A stretch of 37,223 nt of DNA from Penium margaritaceum (GCA_023375785.1 SZWC01008573.1:7050-44272), one strand, 5' to 3'. Shown: positions 10,848 to 22,393, counted from the first letter of the stretch. Numbers and translations are program-made. The notes: generated by a model from the letters alone, not told the origin.

Positions 10848-11758
10848 ATATGGTAATATGGTTCTGACATGGCTGTGATACATGTTGGTATGATTGTGAT
10901 ATGGTTTTCACATGATTGCGAGATGTACTTACATGGTTGTGACAAGGTTATGAAATGGTTTTGATGTGGTTGCAAGATGTTTTTTTATGTGGTTGTACTA
11001 CGGCTGTGAAATGATTCTGATATGGTTGTGATATGACTATCCAATAGGTCGGATGTTTTGCTATGATCGTGGCGAGGTTATGATAAGATCATGAGATGGT
11101 TTTGATATGACATAGTTGTCGTATGGTTGAGATATGCTCATGACATGGTTGTGATAGGGTTGTGACGAAATTCTGACATTGTTTGATCGACTTGTGTTAG
11201 GATTGTCACATGTTTATGATATGGTAGTGATATGGTTATGACACGGTTGTGATATGATTGTGTGATGGATTTGATGTCATTGTGACATGGTTTTGGTGTG
11301 GTTGTGTGATGGTTGTAAGATGGTTGTGATATGATTGAGATATGATTATGACCTGGTCGTGATATGGTTTTGATATGGCTATGATATAGATCTTGCATGG
11401 TCATGATATGGCGGTGATATGGTTATAATATGTCTTTTACATTGTTGTTATATGGTTTGGTTATGCTTCTAAAATGGTTGCGTTATTGTTGTCATGTTGT
11501 AATATGGTTGTCCAATAGTTGTGATGCTGTTGTGATACATTTCTGAGTGCTCCTTATATGGTTGAGATGTGGTTGTGATATGGTCATGATATGATTGTGT
11601 CAAAGTTGTGCTATGGTTGTGACATGGTTTTCATATGGTTGTGACGTGGTTGTGATGTAGTTGTTATGTGGTTTTATTATGGTTATCATATGGTTGTAAT
11701 GTGACTATGATATTATTATGACATGTTTATGATATAATTTGGATGTGTTTGTGATGGG
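10848..11758. repeat. Degenerate minisatellite based on ATATGGTTGTG
   Basis: About 0.9 kb of imperfect tandem copies of a unit of roughly 10-12 bp around GATATGGTTGTG, with variants such as GACATGGTTGTG and GATATGGTTTTG. Unit length varies and no spacers are present. It ends about 65 bp before element B. Confidence 0.85.
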
Positions 11759-11824
11759 ATCTCATTCATGAAACTAAGTAGCACATTGCATAGAATTACG
11801 TGAGGCCACACATAGGCATATAAG

Positions 11825-12549
11825 TGTTGACATGGTGTGCCCCTTGCCATGAGTGCCGTTGAGTGTACTCCCTGGTTCGACCACTGAGGAGTGGTCGAAC
11901 ACCTGATCTGACTTTAGATTTGGATTCCTTGGATTTTTCCATGCAGGATCGAGCTTTGAATCGCTCGATTTGAGTGAGTATTCAGAAAGTTAGCCTAGCC
12001 CGAAAAACGGGTGTTGGGTGGGTGGAATCTGGTACCCGCCATGGGTGGCGGGATATTCCACCGCCAGGGATCCGAGTTCATTCCTAATGGCCTCCAAATG
12101 CACCCAGGGCATGATTGAGGTGACCATAAGGACCTCCTTGACCAGGATGAACTTCTCCTTGACTTCTGGGCGAGGAAAGGCGCTTCGACGGGTCATCGTC
12201 GAAGCGCCTCCTGTTGCCTAGCGTGCAAGGCAAGGTGGGCGGCTCCACCAAGGGTTACTTCGACGGCCGTAGCAGGGGCTCTACTGCTCCGTTTTGGGCG
12301 TGCTTGGATGCGTTGGAAAGCTTAGATCACAGGCTATAAGGATCTGATGTAGTCTCACTATCCTAACTAACAAAAACGTGCTTCGATTCAGATCTACTGA
12401 ATGCGATGTGTTCTACCCACTCACATCCGTGATCCTTGTGCTCCACACTCTTCACCAAAGGCGTCCATTGGCTGCCCCAAACCTTGGTAGCGTGAACCAG
12501 TGAGAGCTAGGCATCCTTGAGGGTGCCTCCACACCTACTAGAGCCAACA
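11825..12549 (+). repeat. Element B 5' LTR with two strong hairpins
   Basis: It begins TGTTGACATGG and ends GCCAACA. It contains two perfect inverted repeats: 11875-11885 with 11890-11900 (11-bp arms, 4-nt loop), and 12179-12190 with 12197-12208 (12-bp arms, 6-nt loop). Both are kept in the other LTR. Confidence 0.93.
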
Positions 12550-12552
12550 AAT

Positions 12553-12567
12553 GGTTATGGGCCCACG
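12553..12567 (+). promoter_or_regulatory. Element B primer-binding site of the internal (half-tRNA) type
   Basis: GGTTATGGGCCCACG lies three bases after the 5' LTR. It does not match a tRNA 3' end. Its reverse complement, containing GTGGGCCCATAACC, matches the anticodon arm of plant initiator Met tRNA with the CAT anticodon inside. Drosophila copia uses essentially the same site and a cleaved tRNA half as primer. The same site stands at the same 3-nt distance in element C. Confidence 0.8.
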
Positions 12568-12616
12568 TGCCTAGAAGGACCCTAGCTCCTCAACTTTCAC
12601 GCTACCGCCGCGCGCC

Positions 12617-12965
12617 ATGGCAACGACCGAGCAAGAGAGCATCGACGCCGTCTCCAAGTTTGATGGAAATGGCTTCCCCTTGTGGAGGTGGCAGTTTGAG
12701 GTCTACCTCGATGACAAGGGCCTGATTGAGCTGGTCAACGGTGAAGAGACCGCGCCTCCGGACACCGCGACGCCGGAGGAAGTGGACAAGTACAAGAAGC
12801 GCAACAAGAAGGCGCTTGCTTTGTTGGTGTTAGCGCTAGCTCCTCCACAGCGCGCACTGATTCAAGGATGCACGGAGGCCACGGAGGCCTGGAAGAAGCT
12901 TTGCACCATCTATCAGTCCACCAACCTTGCTAACCAGCTCTTCGTCTTCAAGAGGCTCGTCACCC
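12617..12965 (+). pseudogene. Element B gag, N-terminal part
   Basis: The start ATG at 12617 lies in a good context (GCGCGCCATGG), 67 nt after the LTR. The product is the UBN2/gag-polypeptide type of Copia Gag: FDGNGFPLWRWQFEVYL near the start and YQSTNLANQLFVFKRLV near residues 98-114. Element C has an aligned homologue. At the single N (12966) the frame changes and about 25 residues present in C are absent, so the break may be a real deletion or an assembly join. Confidence 0.85.
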
Positions 12966-12966
12966 N

Positions 12967-13682
12967 ACCGGATGGAAGGTCGACCCTCAGCTGCAAGCCA
13001 TGATCCTCCTTCTGGCCTTGCCGGACAGTTGGAGTCCCATGATCACCGTCGTAGGCAGCTGGTCCGCCGATGAGCTGAAGTACCCGAAGGTGGCTGAGTA
13101 CGTCCGCAACGAATGGATGCGGCGTGGTGGGAGAGAGAGTGGGACGACATCAACTTCCGCCTATGCCGTCCGTCCTCAAGGTGGAGGGGGAGGCAAGAAG
13201 GGGAAGGGTGCCAACCAGGGCACCAAGAGAGGTGACAATAAGGGGGAGTGCTACAATTGTGGCAAACAAGGCCACTACGCACGTGATTGCCCCAACAAGA
13301 AGTCGGACCAGCCTAGGAAGGGCGGGAAGAAGGACACCCAGGCCATGATGGCCAAGGAGTCTACCGACTTGACAGATCCGGAAGTCACGGTGATCGACTC
13401 CGGATCAGGCCGCCACACACAATGCAACCGGGCGGCATTCGTCACCTACGGCGCCACCGAGCGGCGCATGACAGTGGCCAACGGCAAAACAAAGTTGGCC
13501 GCGGGCGAAGGCAATGTTCGCATCGAGTCGGTGGTGAACGGGAAAGTCATTCCGTGCACCATCTACGACGTGCTCCACATGCCCAACTTTGGGGCAAACC
13601 TGCTGTCAGTGAGCCGCCTTACCAACAAGGGGCTTGAGGTGCTCTTCAACAAGAAAGAGGCCATCATCCGGAAGGAGGGGGA
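12967..13682 (+). pseudogene. Element B gag C-terminus and protease, cut by the gap
   Basis: In frame with the ATG at 13000, which is internal rather than a start. It continues Gag (QAMILLLALPDSWSPMITVV, YVRNEWMRR), then a basic Gly-rich linker and a canonical zinc knuckle at 13249-13290, CYNCGKQGHYARDC (C-X2-C-X4-H-X4-C). The protease follows with VIDSGSGRHT, Asp codon at 13396-13398; relatives have DSGAT/S, so the fourth position is changed to Ser-Gly. The segment LHMPNFGANLLSVSRL is the usual end of the protease region. The frame runs into Ns at 13683. Confidence 0.88.
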
Positions 13683-14075
13683 NNNNNNNNNNNNNNNNNN
13701 NNNNNNNNNNNNNNNNNNNNNNNNNNNNNNNNNNNNNNNNNNNNNNNNNNNNNNNNNNNNNNNNNNNNNNNNNNNNNNNNNNNNNNNNNNNNNNNNNNNN
13801 NNNNNNNNNNNNNNNNNNNNNNNNNNNNNNNNNNNNNNNNNNNNNNNNNNNNNNNNNNNNNNNNNNNNNNNNNNNNNNNNNNNNNNNNNNNNNNNNNNNN
13901 NNNNNNNNNNNNNNNNNNNNNNNNNNNNNNNNNNNNNNNNNNNNNNNNNNNNNNNNNNNNNNNNNNNNNNNNNNNNNNNNNNNNNNNNNNNNNNNNNNNN
14001 NNNNNNNNNNNNNNNNNNNNNNNNNNNNNNNNNNNNNNNNNNNNNNNNNNNNNNNNNNNNNNNNNNNNNNNNNNN
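13683..14075. other. Assembly gap (393 N)
   Basis: All bases are N. By alignment with element C it should hold the zinc region and the DDE core of the integrase. The matching stretch in C (about 25032-25795) is about 760 bp, so the gap size is probably nominal or B carries a deletion here. Confidence 0.95.
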
Positions 14076-16415
14076 GATGCCGGCCTCGCGCAGCGGTACT
14101 GGGGCGAGGCGGCACGGACAGCGGCGTACATCATGAATCTGACGTCGACGAAGCCGCTAAAAGACGCGGAGTCCAAGGTGTGGAAGACGCCACAAGAAGT
14201 GTGGAGTGGGAGGAAGCCAACTGTGGCACACCTCCGCACGTTTGGTTGTGTTGCACATGCTGTTGTGCAGGCACGGGAGGGGCGGGGCAAGCTGGACCCG
14301 CGGACTCGCCGGTGCATCTTCGTCGGGTACGAGAGCGGGAGCAAGGCGTACCGGCTCTTCGACCCGCGGAGGCAGCAGATCGTGAAGAGTCACGATGTCA
14401 CGTTCGACGAGGACAGCCGTTGGACGGACAAGGATGTGGGTCTCTCCAAGCGGGGGGAATGGCTGCCACTCCTCGAGGGGGAGATGCCGGAGGACGCAAA
14501 AGAGGGTGTCGTCCTATCGGCTCCAACCGGCGAGAACCATCCGGGCCATGTGGGAGCGGCTGATTTGCATTCAGCCGAATCGGACAATGAGTCCGAAGCG
14601 CCGGCAGCAGTGGAACTGAACGAAGAGGTGGGGAGTGAGCCCGCATCTCCACGGTCCCCGAGAGAGGGGGAGCAGGCCAGCGGTGCGAGTGGCACCACGA
14701 GGGGACAGCAGCAGCAGCAGCAACGGCAGCAGCAGCCTCAACAGCAGCAGCCCCGGAGAAGCGGACGCGCAAGGAGGACGGCAAAGAGGTACGATGCCGC
14801 AGAGGGCATCTGGACTGGGCTCGCTCGAGCGTTCTTTGCGCAAGAGGAGCCCGGGACCGTCAAGGACGCGTTGCAGCGGAAGGATGGGGCTGAGTGGGAG
14901 GGAGCTATAAAATCTGAGCTCGCCTCCCACGAAGAGAACGGCACTTGGCAGCTGATTGATAGGCCGGAGGGCGCGAAAATCATCGGCTCCAAGTGGATCT
15001 TCAAGAAGAAGCTCACCAAGGAGGGGAAGGTGGAGCGGTACAAGGCGCGGCTGGTCGCGAAGGGGTACGCCTAGCGAAAAGGAGAACACTACGATGAAAC
15101 CTTCGCGCCGGTGGCGAAGTTCGCCTCCATCCGCTCCATCCTCTCGGTGGCGGCGGCACGCGACTACGAAGTCCACCAAATGGACGTGAAAACCGCGTTC
15201 TTCAACGGCGACCTGGACAAGGAGGTCTACATGGAGGTGCCGGAGGGGGTGGACGCGCCGGCAGGAAAGGTGTGCCGGCTTTGCAAGGCGCTCTATGGAC
15301 TGAAGCAAGCGCCACTCATGTGGTACCTGAAAATGGATGGCTTCATGGCCGAGCTTGGCTTCAAGCGCTGCGAGGCGGATCACAGCGTGTACGTGCGGAA
15401 GCAGCCGGGGTTGCACCAGATCGTGGCACTCTACGTCGATGATCTCATCCTCGTGTCGTCGAACATGGAGGAGTTGGTGAACCTGAAACGGCAGCTGGGC
15501 GGTCGGTTCAAAATGACCGACATGGGTGAGCTCGAGTACTACCTCGACGTCGCCATCAAGAGGGACCGCAAGGCACGCACGCTCGAGATGGGGCAGGCAA
15601 AGTACGTGTAAGAGGTGCTCTGCCGCTACAACATGGAGGAGTGCAACCCCATCGGCACACCCATGACCACCACGTGTGAGCTGAGCTCGAGCATGGGCCC
15701 GAGCACGGACGAGGAGAAGGAGGAGATGGCAGGTGTGCCATACCAGTCCGCAGTGGGGAGCATTATGTACGCCATGGTGGCGACGCGGCCCGACCTGGCC
15801 TTCGTGGAGGGCCAAGTGAGCCGCTACGTGGCTGACCCCGGGCCGTTGCATTGGCAAGCGGTGAAGCGGATCCTCCGCTATCTCAAGGCGACAAAACAGT
15901 CGCGGCTCGTGTTTGGAGGGGGAGCGCGTGACGACTCCCTCGAGTTGGTCGGCAACTCCGATGCCGACTGGGCTGGTGATGTGGATGACAGAAAATCAAC
16001 GTCGGGGTACATGTTTGTGCTTGGAGGTGTGGCAGTTTCATGGGCTAGCAGGAAGCAGGACTGCGTGGCGCTGTCTAGCACCGAAGCGGAGTACATCGCG
16101 CTCGCGGAAGCCGCAAAGGAGGCGGTATGGCTGCGGCGGCTGCTAAAGGAGATCGGCGTGCCGCAAAGGAAGCCGACGGTACTCAATGTGGAAAACATGA
16201 GTGCCATCAGTCTGACCCAGAACCCGGTGCTGCACAGGAGGACCAAGCACATCGAGATCCGTCATCACTACGCGCGGGACTTGGTGGCGAAGGGAGATGC
16301 AGCTATTGTGCACTGTGGCACTAAGCGCATGCTCGCCGATGCCATGACCAAGGCACAACCCAAGGACAGGCACGACGNGAGCTGCATGGAGCTCGGTCTG
16401 CGCTGTGAAGTTTAA
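14076..16415 (+). pseudogene. Element B integrase C-terminus, reverse transcriptase and RNase H
   Basis: One frame of 780 codons from the gap to TAA at 16413-16415, interrupted only by TAG at 15072-15074 and TAA at 15609-15611. The integrase tail has YWGEAARTAAYIMN and the conserved FVGYESGSKAYRLFDP. A Gln-rich linker (14700-14760) follows. The RT has SKWIFKKKL, KARLVAKGYA, HQMDVKTAFFNGDL, LYGLKQAP and the active-site LYVDDLIL. RNase H has NSDADWAGD, STEAEYIALAEAAKEA, RTKHIEIRHHYARD and DAMTKAQ. The TAG replaces the Gln that nearly always follows KGY-x in Copia RTs. An N lies at 16378. All catalytic boxes visible here are intact, so only the two stops, the gag lesion and the gap separate this copy from a working one. 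Confidence 0.92.
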
Positions 16416-16457
16416 AATGCTACAGGTTCAAAGGACAGGGCATCAAGGCTGCGGTGC

Positions 16458-16467
16458 AAGGGGGAGA
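16458..16467 (+). promoter_or_regulatory. Element B polypurine tract
   Basis: AAGGGGGAGA ends one base before the 3' LTR, the standard site for plus-strand priming in Copia elements. Confidence 0.9.
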
Positions 16468-16468
16468 T

Positions 16469-17193
16469 TGTTGACATGGTGTGCCCCTTGCCATGAGTGC
16501 CGTTGAGTGTACTCCCTGGTTCGACCACTGAGGAGTGGTCGAACACCTGATCTGACTTTAGATTTGGATTCCTTGGATTTTTCCATGCAGGATCGAGCTT
16601 TGAATCGCTCGATTTGAGTGAGTATCCAGAAAGTTAGCCTAGCCCGAAAAACGGGTGTTGGGTGGGTGGAATCTGGTACCCGCCATGGGTGGCGGGATAT
16701 TCCACCGCCAGGGATCCGAGTTCATTCCTAATGGCCTCCAAATGCACCCAGGGCATGAATGAGGTGACCATAAGGACCTCCTTGACCAGGATGAACTTCT
16801 CCTTGACTTCTGGGCGAGGAAAGGCNCTTCGACGGGTCATCGTCGAAGCGCCTCCCGTTGCCTAGCGTGCAAGGCAAGGTGGGCGGCTCCACCAAGGGTT
16901 ACTTCGACGGCCGTAGCAGGGGCTCTACTGCTCCGTTTTGGGCGTGCTTGGATGCGTTGGAAATCTTAGATCACAGGCTATAAGGATCTGATGTAGTCTC
17001 ACTATCCTAAGTAACAAAAACGTGTTTCGATTCAGATCTACTGAATGTGACGTGTTCTGCCCACTCACATCCGTGATCCTTGTGCTCCACACTCTTCACC
17101 AAAGGTGTCCATTGGCTTCCCCAAACCTTGGTAGCGTGAACCAGTGAGAGCTAGGCATCCTTGAGGGTGCCTCCACACCCACTAGAGCCAAAA
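16469..17193 (+). repeat. Element B 3' LTR
   Basis: A 725-bp copy of the 5' LTR. Its last bases read GCCAAAA instead of GCCAACA, so the terminal CA has mutated, but length and the target duplication fix the boundary. Both hairpins are present; an N at 16826 falls in the second one. Confidence 0.92.
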
Positions 17194-17476
17194 ATAAGAG
17201 TCTTTCAAGGAACTCCATGACAAAAGTTGAAAGATCCATGTCATCCATCCATCATGCGAATAGTTGAAACAAAAAATTTCTTCAAAAGAACACCCAATCA
17301 CACTGGTCTACTCGCGGCTAATGAATAAGTTTCGCAAGGGATTCCTCCAGGTCACATCGGTTAAGCACACGCTCAGCTTGACATGTATCATCCTGCAAAA
17401 GGGGATCCATAACTTGGCGGTCTGCCTGAAGATGTAGCTGTTGGGCATCCGTACTTAGCATGGCCACAGACATGCA

Positions 17477-19560
17477 CTACGCTAACAATGCCAATAGAGG
17501 CATGAAGGCAGATGTGAAATCCCTACGTTGCTGGATGGAACACGTCTGGGTTTCAATGCAGATATCTATGATTGAGCTGAACCTCGAGGAGAAGTAGATG
17601 AAGGTCTCAAAAACAAAAAAGACAAAACGGATGCGGTCTCCTCTGACCTTCCCCTGCCAGTGCTCATGCTTAATCTCTTTCTTTCGCAATGTCCCTTCTC
17701 CCACCACTCTCATTGTGGTTACAACGTGGGCCCCGCCACTGGGAGCATGTGGATAGGTGATGGTGATATCCACAGCCAACAGGTGGCCTGATCGAGGTTC
17801 AAGATATGTGACATCTGGCCATCCATGTTTGAGCACCACATTGTTCTCCACCACCAAAATACCCAATCCTGACTATTTTCAGATCTCCGCCAGCTCAGCC
17901 ACCATCGTATTTTGAGTGTCGATGGAGTAACCTCCTTTTTGGACACCATAAGGCATGCTGCGGCTCATAAGGAAGGATGGGCTTGGCCACTGCACAGTTG
18001 CACACCGGTGTACAGTGTGCGACCCCATCTCCATCCCCTACTTCCCACCGCTCTTTTACTCCTTGCCCATCAGCCTCTCCTTCCACCTGTCCGTACTCCC
18101 TCCTCCGTGGATATCCACTTCTTCCCCTTCCACCAGCCTGCCCTCGCTCCCTCTTCGTCACGCGCTGTCCTCGGACCCTGTGATCCATCAACCTCTGCTC
18201 TTGCCCTCCATGTGCTCCATCCTGCTGCCATTTCACCTCCCACACATCCAATCTGTTCCAGCATCCTATCGATGGTCTCCCGCCTTCACGACATCCCATG
18301 TCCCTAAAATTGTTACAATAGGGACAAGATAGCGTGCCACACCTGCATCCAAGTGCAATAGTACGATAGGGTAGTGGTGTCCCCGGCCAACATCAGACCA
18401 ATTCCTCAAAGACGGATGGGGAGCCAGGCCTGATGTTGTGCATGGCCCAGTATCGACGCCTCTCTTGCCTCTCTCTCCTATCCCATCCACTGCTCCTATC
18501 CCATCAGCCGCAACCAACAGCATGAAATCTATGTATCAAATTGTTGATGATGAGATGTCCACCATGGTGAGGGAGGGATGAGGCGAGTGAGAAAGGCTAG
18601 TCTCTCATATGTTATCTCCTTCAATACGCAAAGAACCACCTGTGGATCGTGGAGGGAGCCAAAGTTGTCAAGGAAACCTACCACCTTTGTGACCTCTCTT
18701 GCCAACATCCTTTTTCGGAACACCTTTTACCTAACTAGTGCTACCATCACTACCAACCCCTCTTGCTTCTGCTTTTTCTCTCTCATGCCCTCTTGCACTT
18801 CTCCAACACCGCCTAGCATGAACAGGTGGCAATTTTTGGTTTTCAACTCCAACCCACCAATTCAAGCCTGGCTTAAGAGTGGTGAAAGCATCGGTGTTGC
18901 ACCTCGGTGTCCGAGAAAATATATGCCATCCAAATACACCAAGACCAGTCCTTGTCCTCCAATCTCCTCATGTGCTTCTTCTGGAGTGGACTTCTATGCC
19001 AAGGAGTGTAAGGATGGATTAATGGGGTCTCCTAGACAAGCACCGCGGCTGGAGGTGATGGCGATCGACCTTATCCCATGTTAAAATAAGTGTGATCGTA
19101 GAAGATGTTAGGGAAGGGGATGAGGTGTTGGAATCCCTTGGCCCATAAAGCCTCCCAAGTGGCTTCTTGCTCAAGGGAGTTGTATTCTTTATGTCGATCA
19201 AAATCAAGCCTGAAGACAGATGTTGTTTTGGAAAAATATCAATGTGGTAAACTATGTTGCTTGCATTGGATACTCCCACTTCTTGCTGGATTGGCATGGG
19301 ACTCTGTCGTATCTCCTCATGGTATGTCGACACCATCCATCGTGACAATAGGCGGCAGATAGCCTTACCAATTATAATCGTACAAAATTCCCAATCCGAC
19401 TTTGTCAAGGCTACCAGTCAACTGGTTCTGTAGTACCGGCAGGCCATGGGGTGAAGGCGGCCTATGTACATCAACCGAAGGAAGAGCACTATGATACGGA
19501 TGAGGCAATTGTCACCGACCACCACCTAATATAGGAGGTTAATTTTCATGCCAGAGGATC
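17477..19560 (-). pseudogene. Relic of a non-LTR retroelement with RT and endonuclease-like tail
   Basis: Minus-strand fragments in shifting frames follow the motif order of a non-LTR reverse transcriptase: IIIGKAICRLL (near 19380), QQEVGVSNASNIVYH, GLILIDIKN (near 19215), GACLGDP (19044-19024), then YLDGIYFLG (from 18936), where the usual YLDD has become YLDG. The C-terminal domain begins with a Cys/His cluster ending in HALWCPKRRLLHRH (about 17960). It continues with HGWPDVTYLEPRSG...AVDITITYP, giving PD at 17818-17813 and Asp at 17770-17768, a PD-X14-D spacing. That Cys/His-RH-PD-D arrangement is typical of restriction-like endonuclease (R2/CRE-type) LINEs. Frameshifts and stops show it is dead. 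Neither end is defined. The family assignment is inferred from motifs only. Confidence 0.6.
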
Positions 19561-22393
19561 CTTTCCCTACACCTCTGACACATGCAAATAGGGCCTTCCA
19601 GGTGTTTGCTAGATTTGGTGCATTAGGGGGAAACACTTGGACGGGAAAACACTTGCAATTGGATACTTCTCTGTCAAGTGTTTGACCACCCAGTGCTCCA
19701 AAGTAGCGTACCCGAAACTACTCATCTCTGAATAGGTCTTTGACATGTTCTCCCTTTTAAATCTTGTGATGTTCCTTTGTAATCTACGCTCCTGCTCCCA
19801 ACATGTGTGGTGGTATAATCGTCTCGGTGGTGGCGATCTCCCTGCTAGTCACCTGTGAGCCATCGCCTCTGGTTGCAATGCCCACAACTACCTTTTAGGG
19901 AAGGGGTGTGCTTGTCCTAATACTCACTGTCCATCGGTGGAGCGGTTTCGGCTCGGGTGCTTGTGTGGGAGAAGAGAGGGCATGGCCACAAGCAAGAGGA
20001 GATCTGTCGGATCATCCTAAGTTGCATTACAAAAACCTAGTTGTACCAGGAACATGGCCCTCACCACCTCCAACGTTGATGCCTGAACTTTGGAGAACAA
20101 GGTGGGGGCCTCGAATGGAGTCCAAGCCGAGTGTCTGAGTCGGCCACCTGAATCCATGGCCACAACACCTGGAACATGGAGGATACAACTGCTAGCACCT
20201 CAAAGCCCTGGTCTTGTCAGTTAGTCACCGGAAGCAATGATGTTGCTGCCTGCCGCCGGGGAAGAGGGAATGCATGGGGGAAAGGTCAGGAGGCACTGAT
20301 CCCCTTGTACCGCGCTTCCCCACCATGCTATTGAGTGGTCACATCTAGGTGGCCTGCAGAAGATGGGGGAGGAGGATGAGTGAGGGTAAAGAGGGTGATT
20401 GGTTAGGGAGTGGATGAGGTGAAATTGACGTAGTTGTCCATCCAGTTACAAGTGTGGAGATTTTACCCAAAATCCACGTAGTCCCATGCACAACTTCACG
20501 GTGGGACCCCCATTGTGATGCCCCATGGAGATCTCTGCTTTCTAGTCGGGATCGTAGGAATGGATGTTCTACAAGGAGGGATGTCTTTCGAATATGGAGG
20601 GGAAGAATACTACTTGAAGGGTCTCGAAGATGGCATTGGCGTGTCATGCTCTCTGTCCCCCTCTATCTCTTGTCTCTGCCTCTACCTCTGTTTTCTCCTG
20701 TTACTCCTCCTCTTCCCTATCTCCAAGACGTTAATTGCTAAGGTCCTCGTCCTTGTGGTCGTTCCCTCAATGTCATGCCATGACTTTATTGTTGTGGACA
20801 AACCAGTTGCTCCCCTTCATTGGGCACCTCTAGCAGGACTCCTCTTTGAGGATCATCCCACTCTTTTCCTCCTGAGGGCAAGAGTTAGATAACTCGTATA
20901 TGTCCTCTCCCTGTAGTGTGCCTTGTTGTCTGTGAGAGCTACTGGTTGCCATACTCCCTGCTCTGTTCCATCCTTTGATTGTGTGAAGCTGTCTCTCCTT
21001 GAGAGTTACCTACTGTTCTATTGTCCTCTACCTCCACCTACTCTCCCTCCTCTCCATCCGCCGGTCTTGATGGCCTCTCTTTCTATCTCTCTCTGTCAAC
21101 GCCCATTCCATTGCTCCTTACTCCCATTGTACCCGTACTCCCTCCGCCATCCCCTTCCCTCCTCCACCTGCCCTACCGCCACTGTGTCCAGCTGCCCCTC
21201 CCACTTCTTCGACCTGTCCCCACTGCCAGTCTGCTCCCCATGGCCATCCTGATCTCCTGCACCTTCATCTCTCCCCTGCTCCCTACTCCTCCAGTGGCGC
21301 TTTGGTGGATCCGGTTGTGCACTTTCTTTGGCAGTCGGCAACGTCGGCCTTCTTGTCGTGGCTCATGCTCTGGGCCTTCCTACCACCATACCCTTAGGTA
21401 CAGTCTTCAACGATGCCGTGTCCAGTTCTGAGACTGATCATTTCCCGCCTCTCTCTGCACCAACATTTCCTCTTTCCTCTCCTCCTCCGCTGTCTTACTC
21501 CCACTCCTTTCCCTGCTCTTTGTCGTCAACATCCTCAAGCATTATGAGGCAAAAACTCATTAAGTCAGTGTGTTGCACTCACATAGGGAGGCATTATTGT
21601 CACCGAACTCTCCCTAGCCTCTCCTTGCGTCTGTGTGTCCTTTCCGCCTCACAAGAGAGCAAGAGAGATTGTGCATGCTGGGATGTGTGTCCATGGTGTG
21701 TGAACATACACATGTGTGATGAGGAAGGTGTGTGTAAGGACGGGAGAATTATGAGAGTGGATGTAGAGGGAGGAGGAAAGGGGGATGGCTACATGATGTG
21801 CTCCTTGTTAGCGGCTGTAGGCGGACGTGACTCGGTCCCTGTGGATGGTACTCTGTCCTGGGGTGTCTCCACATGTCCTATGGGCTCCACTTCCATGGAC
21901 TCACCCGAATCTCCCATTCTACAATCTAACTGCCCCAACCTGGCCACCAGCTATCATTACATCCCACTGTCCTCACTCGCAACCACCTGCTCCTCCATCA
22001 GAATGAGTACCACTCATGTTCCGAGCCCCTGCTATTGTAATGCCAGGCCTACGGATAGCTCTCGTACCTCCCCAATCTCGGCTTCGGGCCTCACGACCAG
22101 TGTTGTGCCCCTCCTCCTCCTCTTGCATGTGTCCCACTAATGAAGAGTGCAGTGCCTGTGTAGCTCCCAATTACTACTGTATCCGTGGCACCCTCCCTGC
22201 CTGTGACGTCTGCATTCATGTCCGGCACTTTCGAAGGTCTCATGTTTGAGTCTGGAGTCAAGTCATATATTCTCCTATATGTTTGCCATATTGCAAAAAT
22301 AACTTCGGGGCCCTCTCCCCCTTGTCTTGTTGTACAAAGCCGAAAGCATGTATGACCTCATTCCATAGCCTGGAAAACAACTTAATCCAGTTT
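19561..22393. other. Pyrimidine-rich region without a recognised gene
   Basis: Composition is strongly skewed to C and T on the plus strand at 20640-21540. The longest frame is 21328-22140 (plus, 270 codons), Ser/Pro/Cys-rich with no recognisable domain. A shorter frame at 20515-20892 has no clear relative either. The purine-rich minus strand could be the far upstream part of the non-LTR relic, but I see no motif that supports this. Confidence 0.35.

Larger units (their letters stand above)
11825..17193 (+). mobile_element. Element B: Ty1/copia retrotransposon with intact ends
   Basis: A 5.4-kb plus-strand element. The LTRs (11825-12549 and 16469-17193) are both exactly 725 bp. A perfect target duplication ATAAG flanks it (11820-11824 and 17194-17198). 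It has a primer site of the internal tRNA-iMet type and a polypurine tract at 16458-16467. Gag, protease, integrase C-terminus, RT and RNase H follow in Copia order. By eye the LTRs differ at about 14 sites (about 2%), so insertion is fairly recent. An assembly gap removes the integrase core, a single N sits in a damaged part of gag, and two stops interrupt pol. Confidence 0.95.

Noticed and set aside
10848..11758. CRISPR-like array
   Set aside because: Units are contiguous, short and degenerate, with no spacers, and the context is eukaryotic.
14571..15857. A 428-codon minus-strand frame
   Set aside because: Antisense to the RT of element B; its length comes from the GC-rich codons of the real gene.
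20515..20892. A Ty3/gypsy protease reading for GIVGMDVLQGG
   Set aside because: The resemblance to the V-L-G-M-D-W-L motif is short, no catalytic Asp motif or RT follows, and the rest is low complexity.
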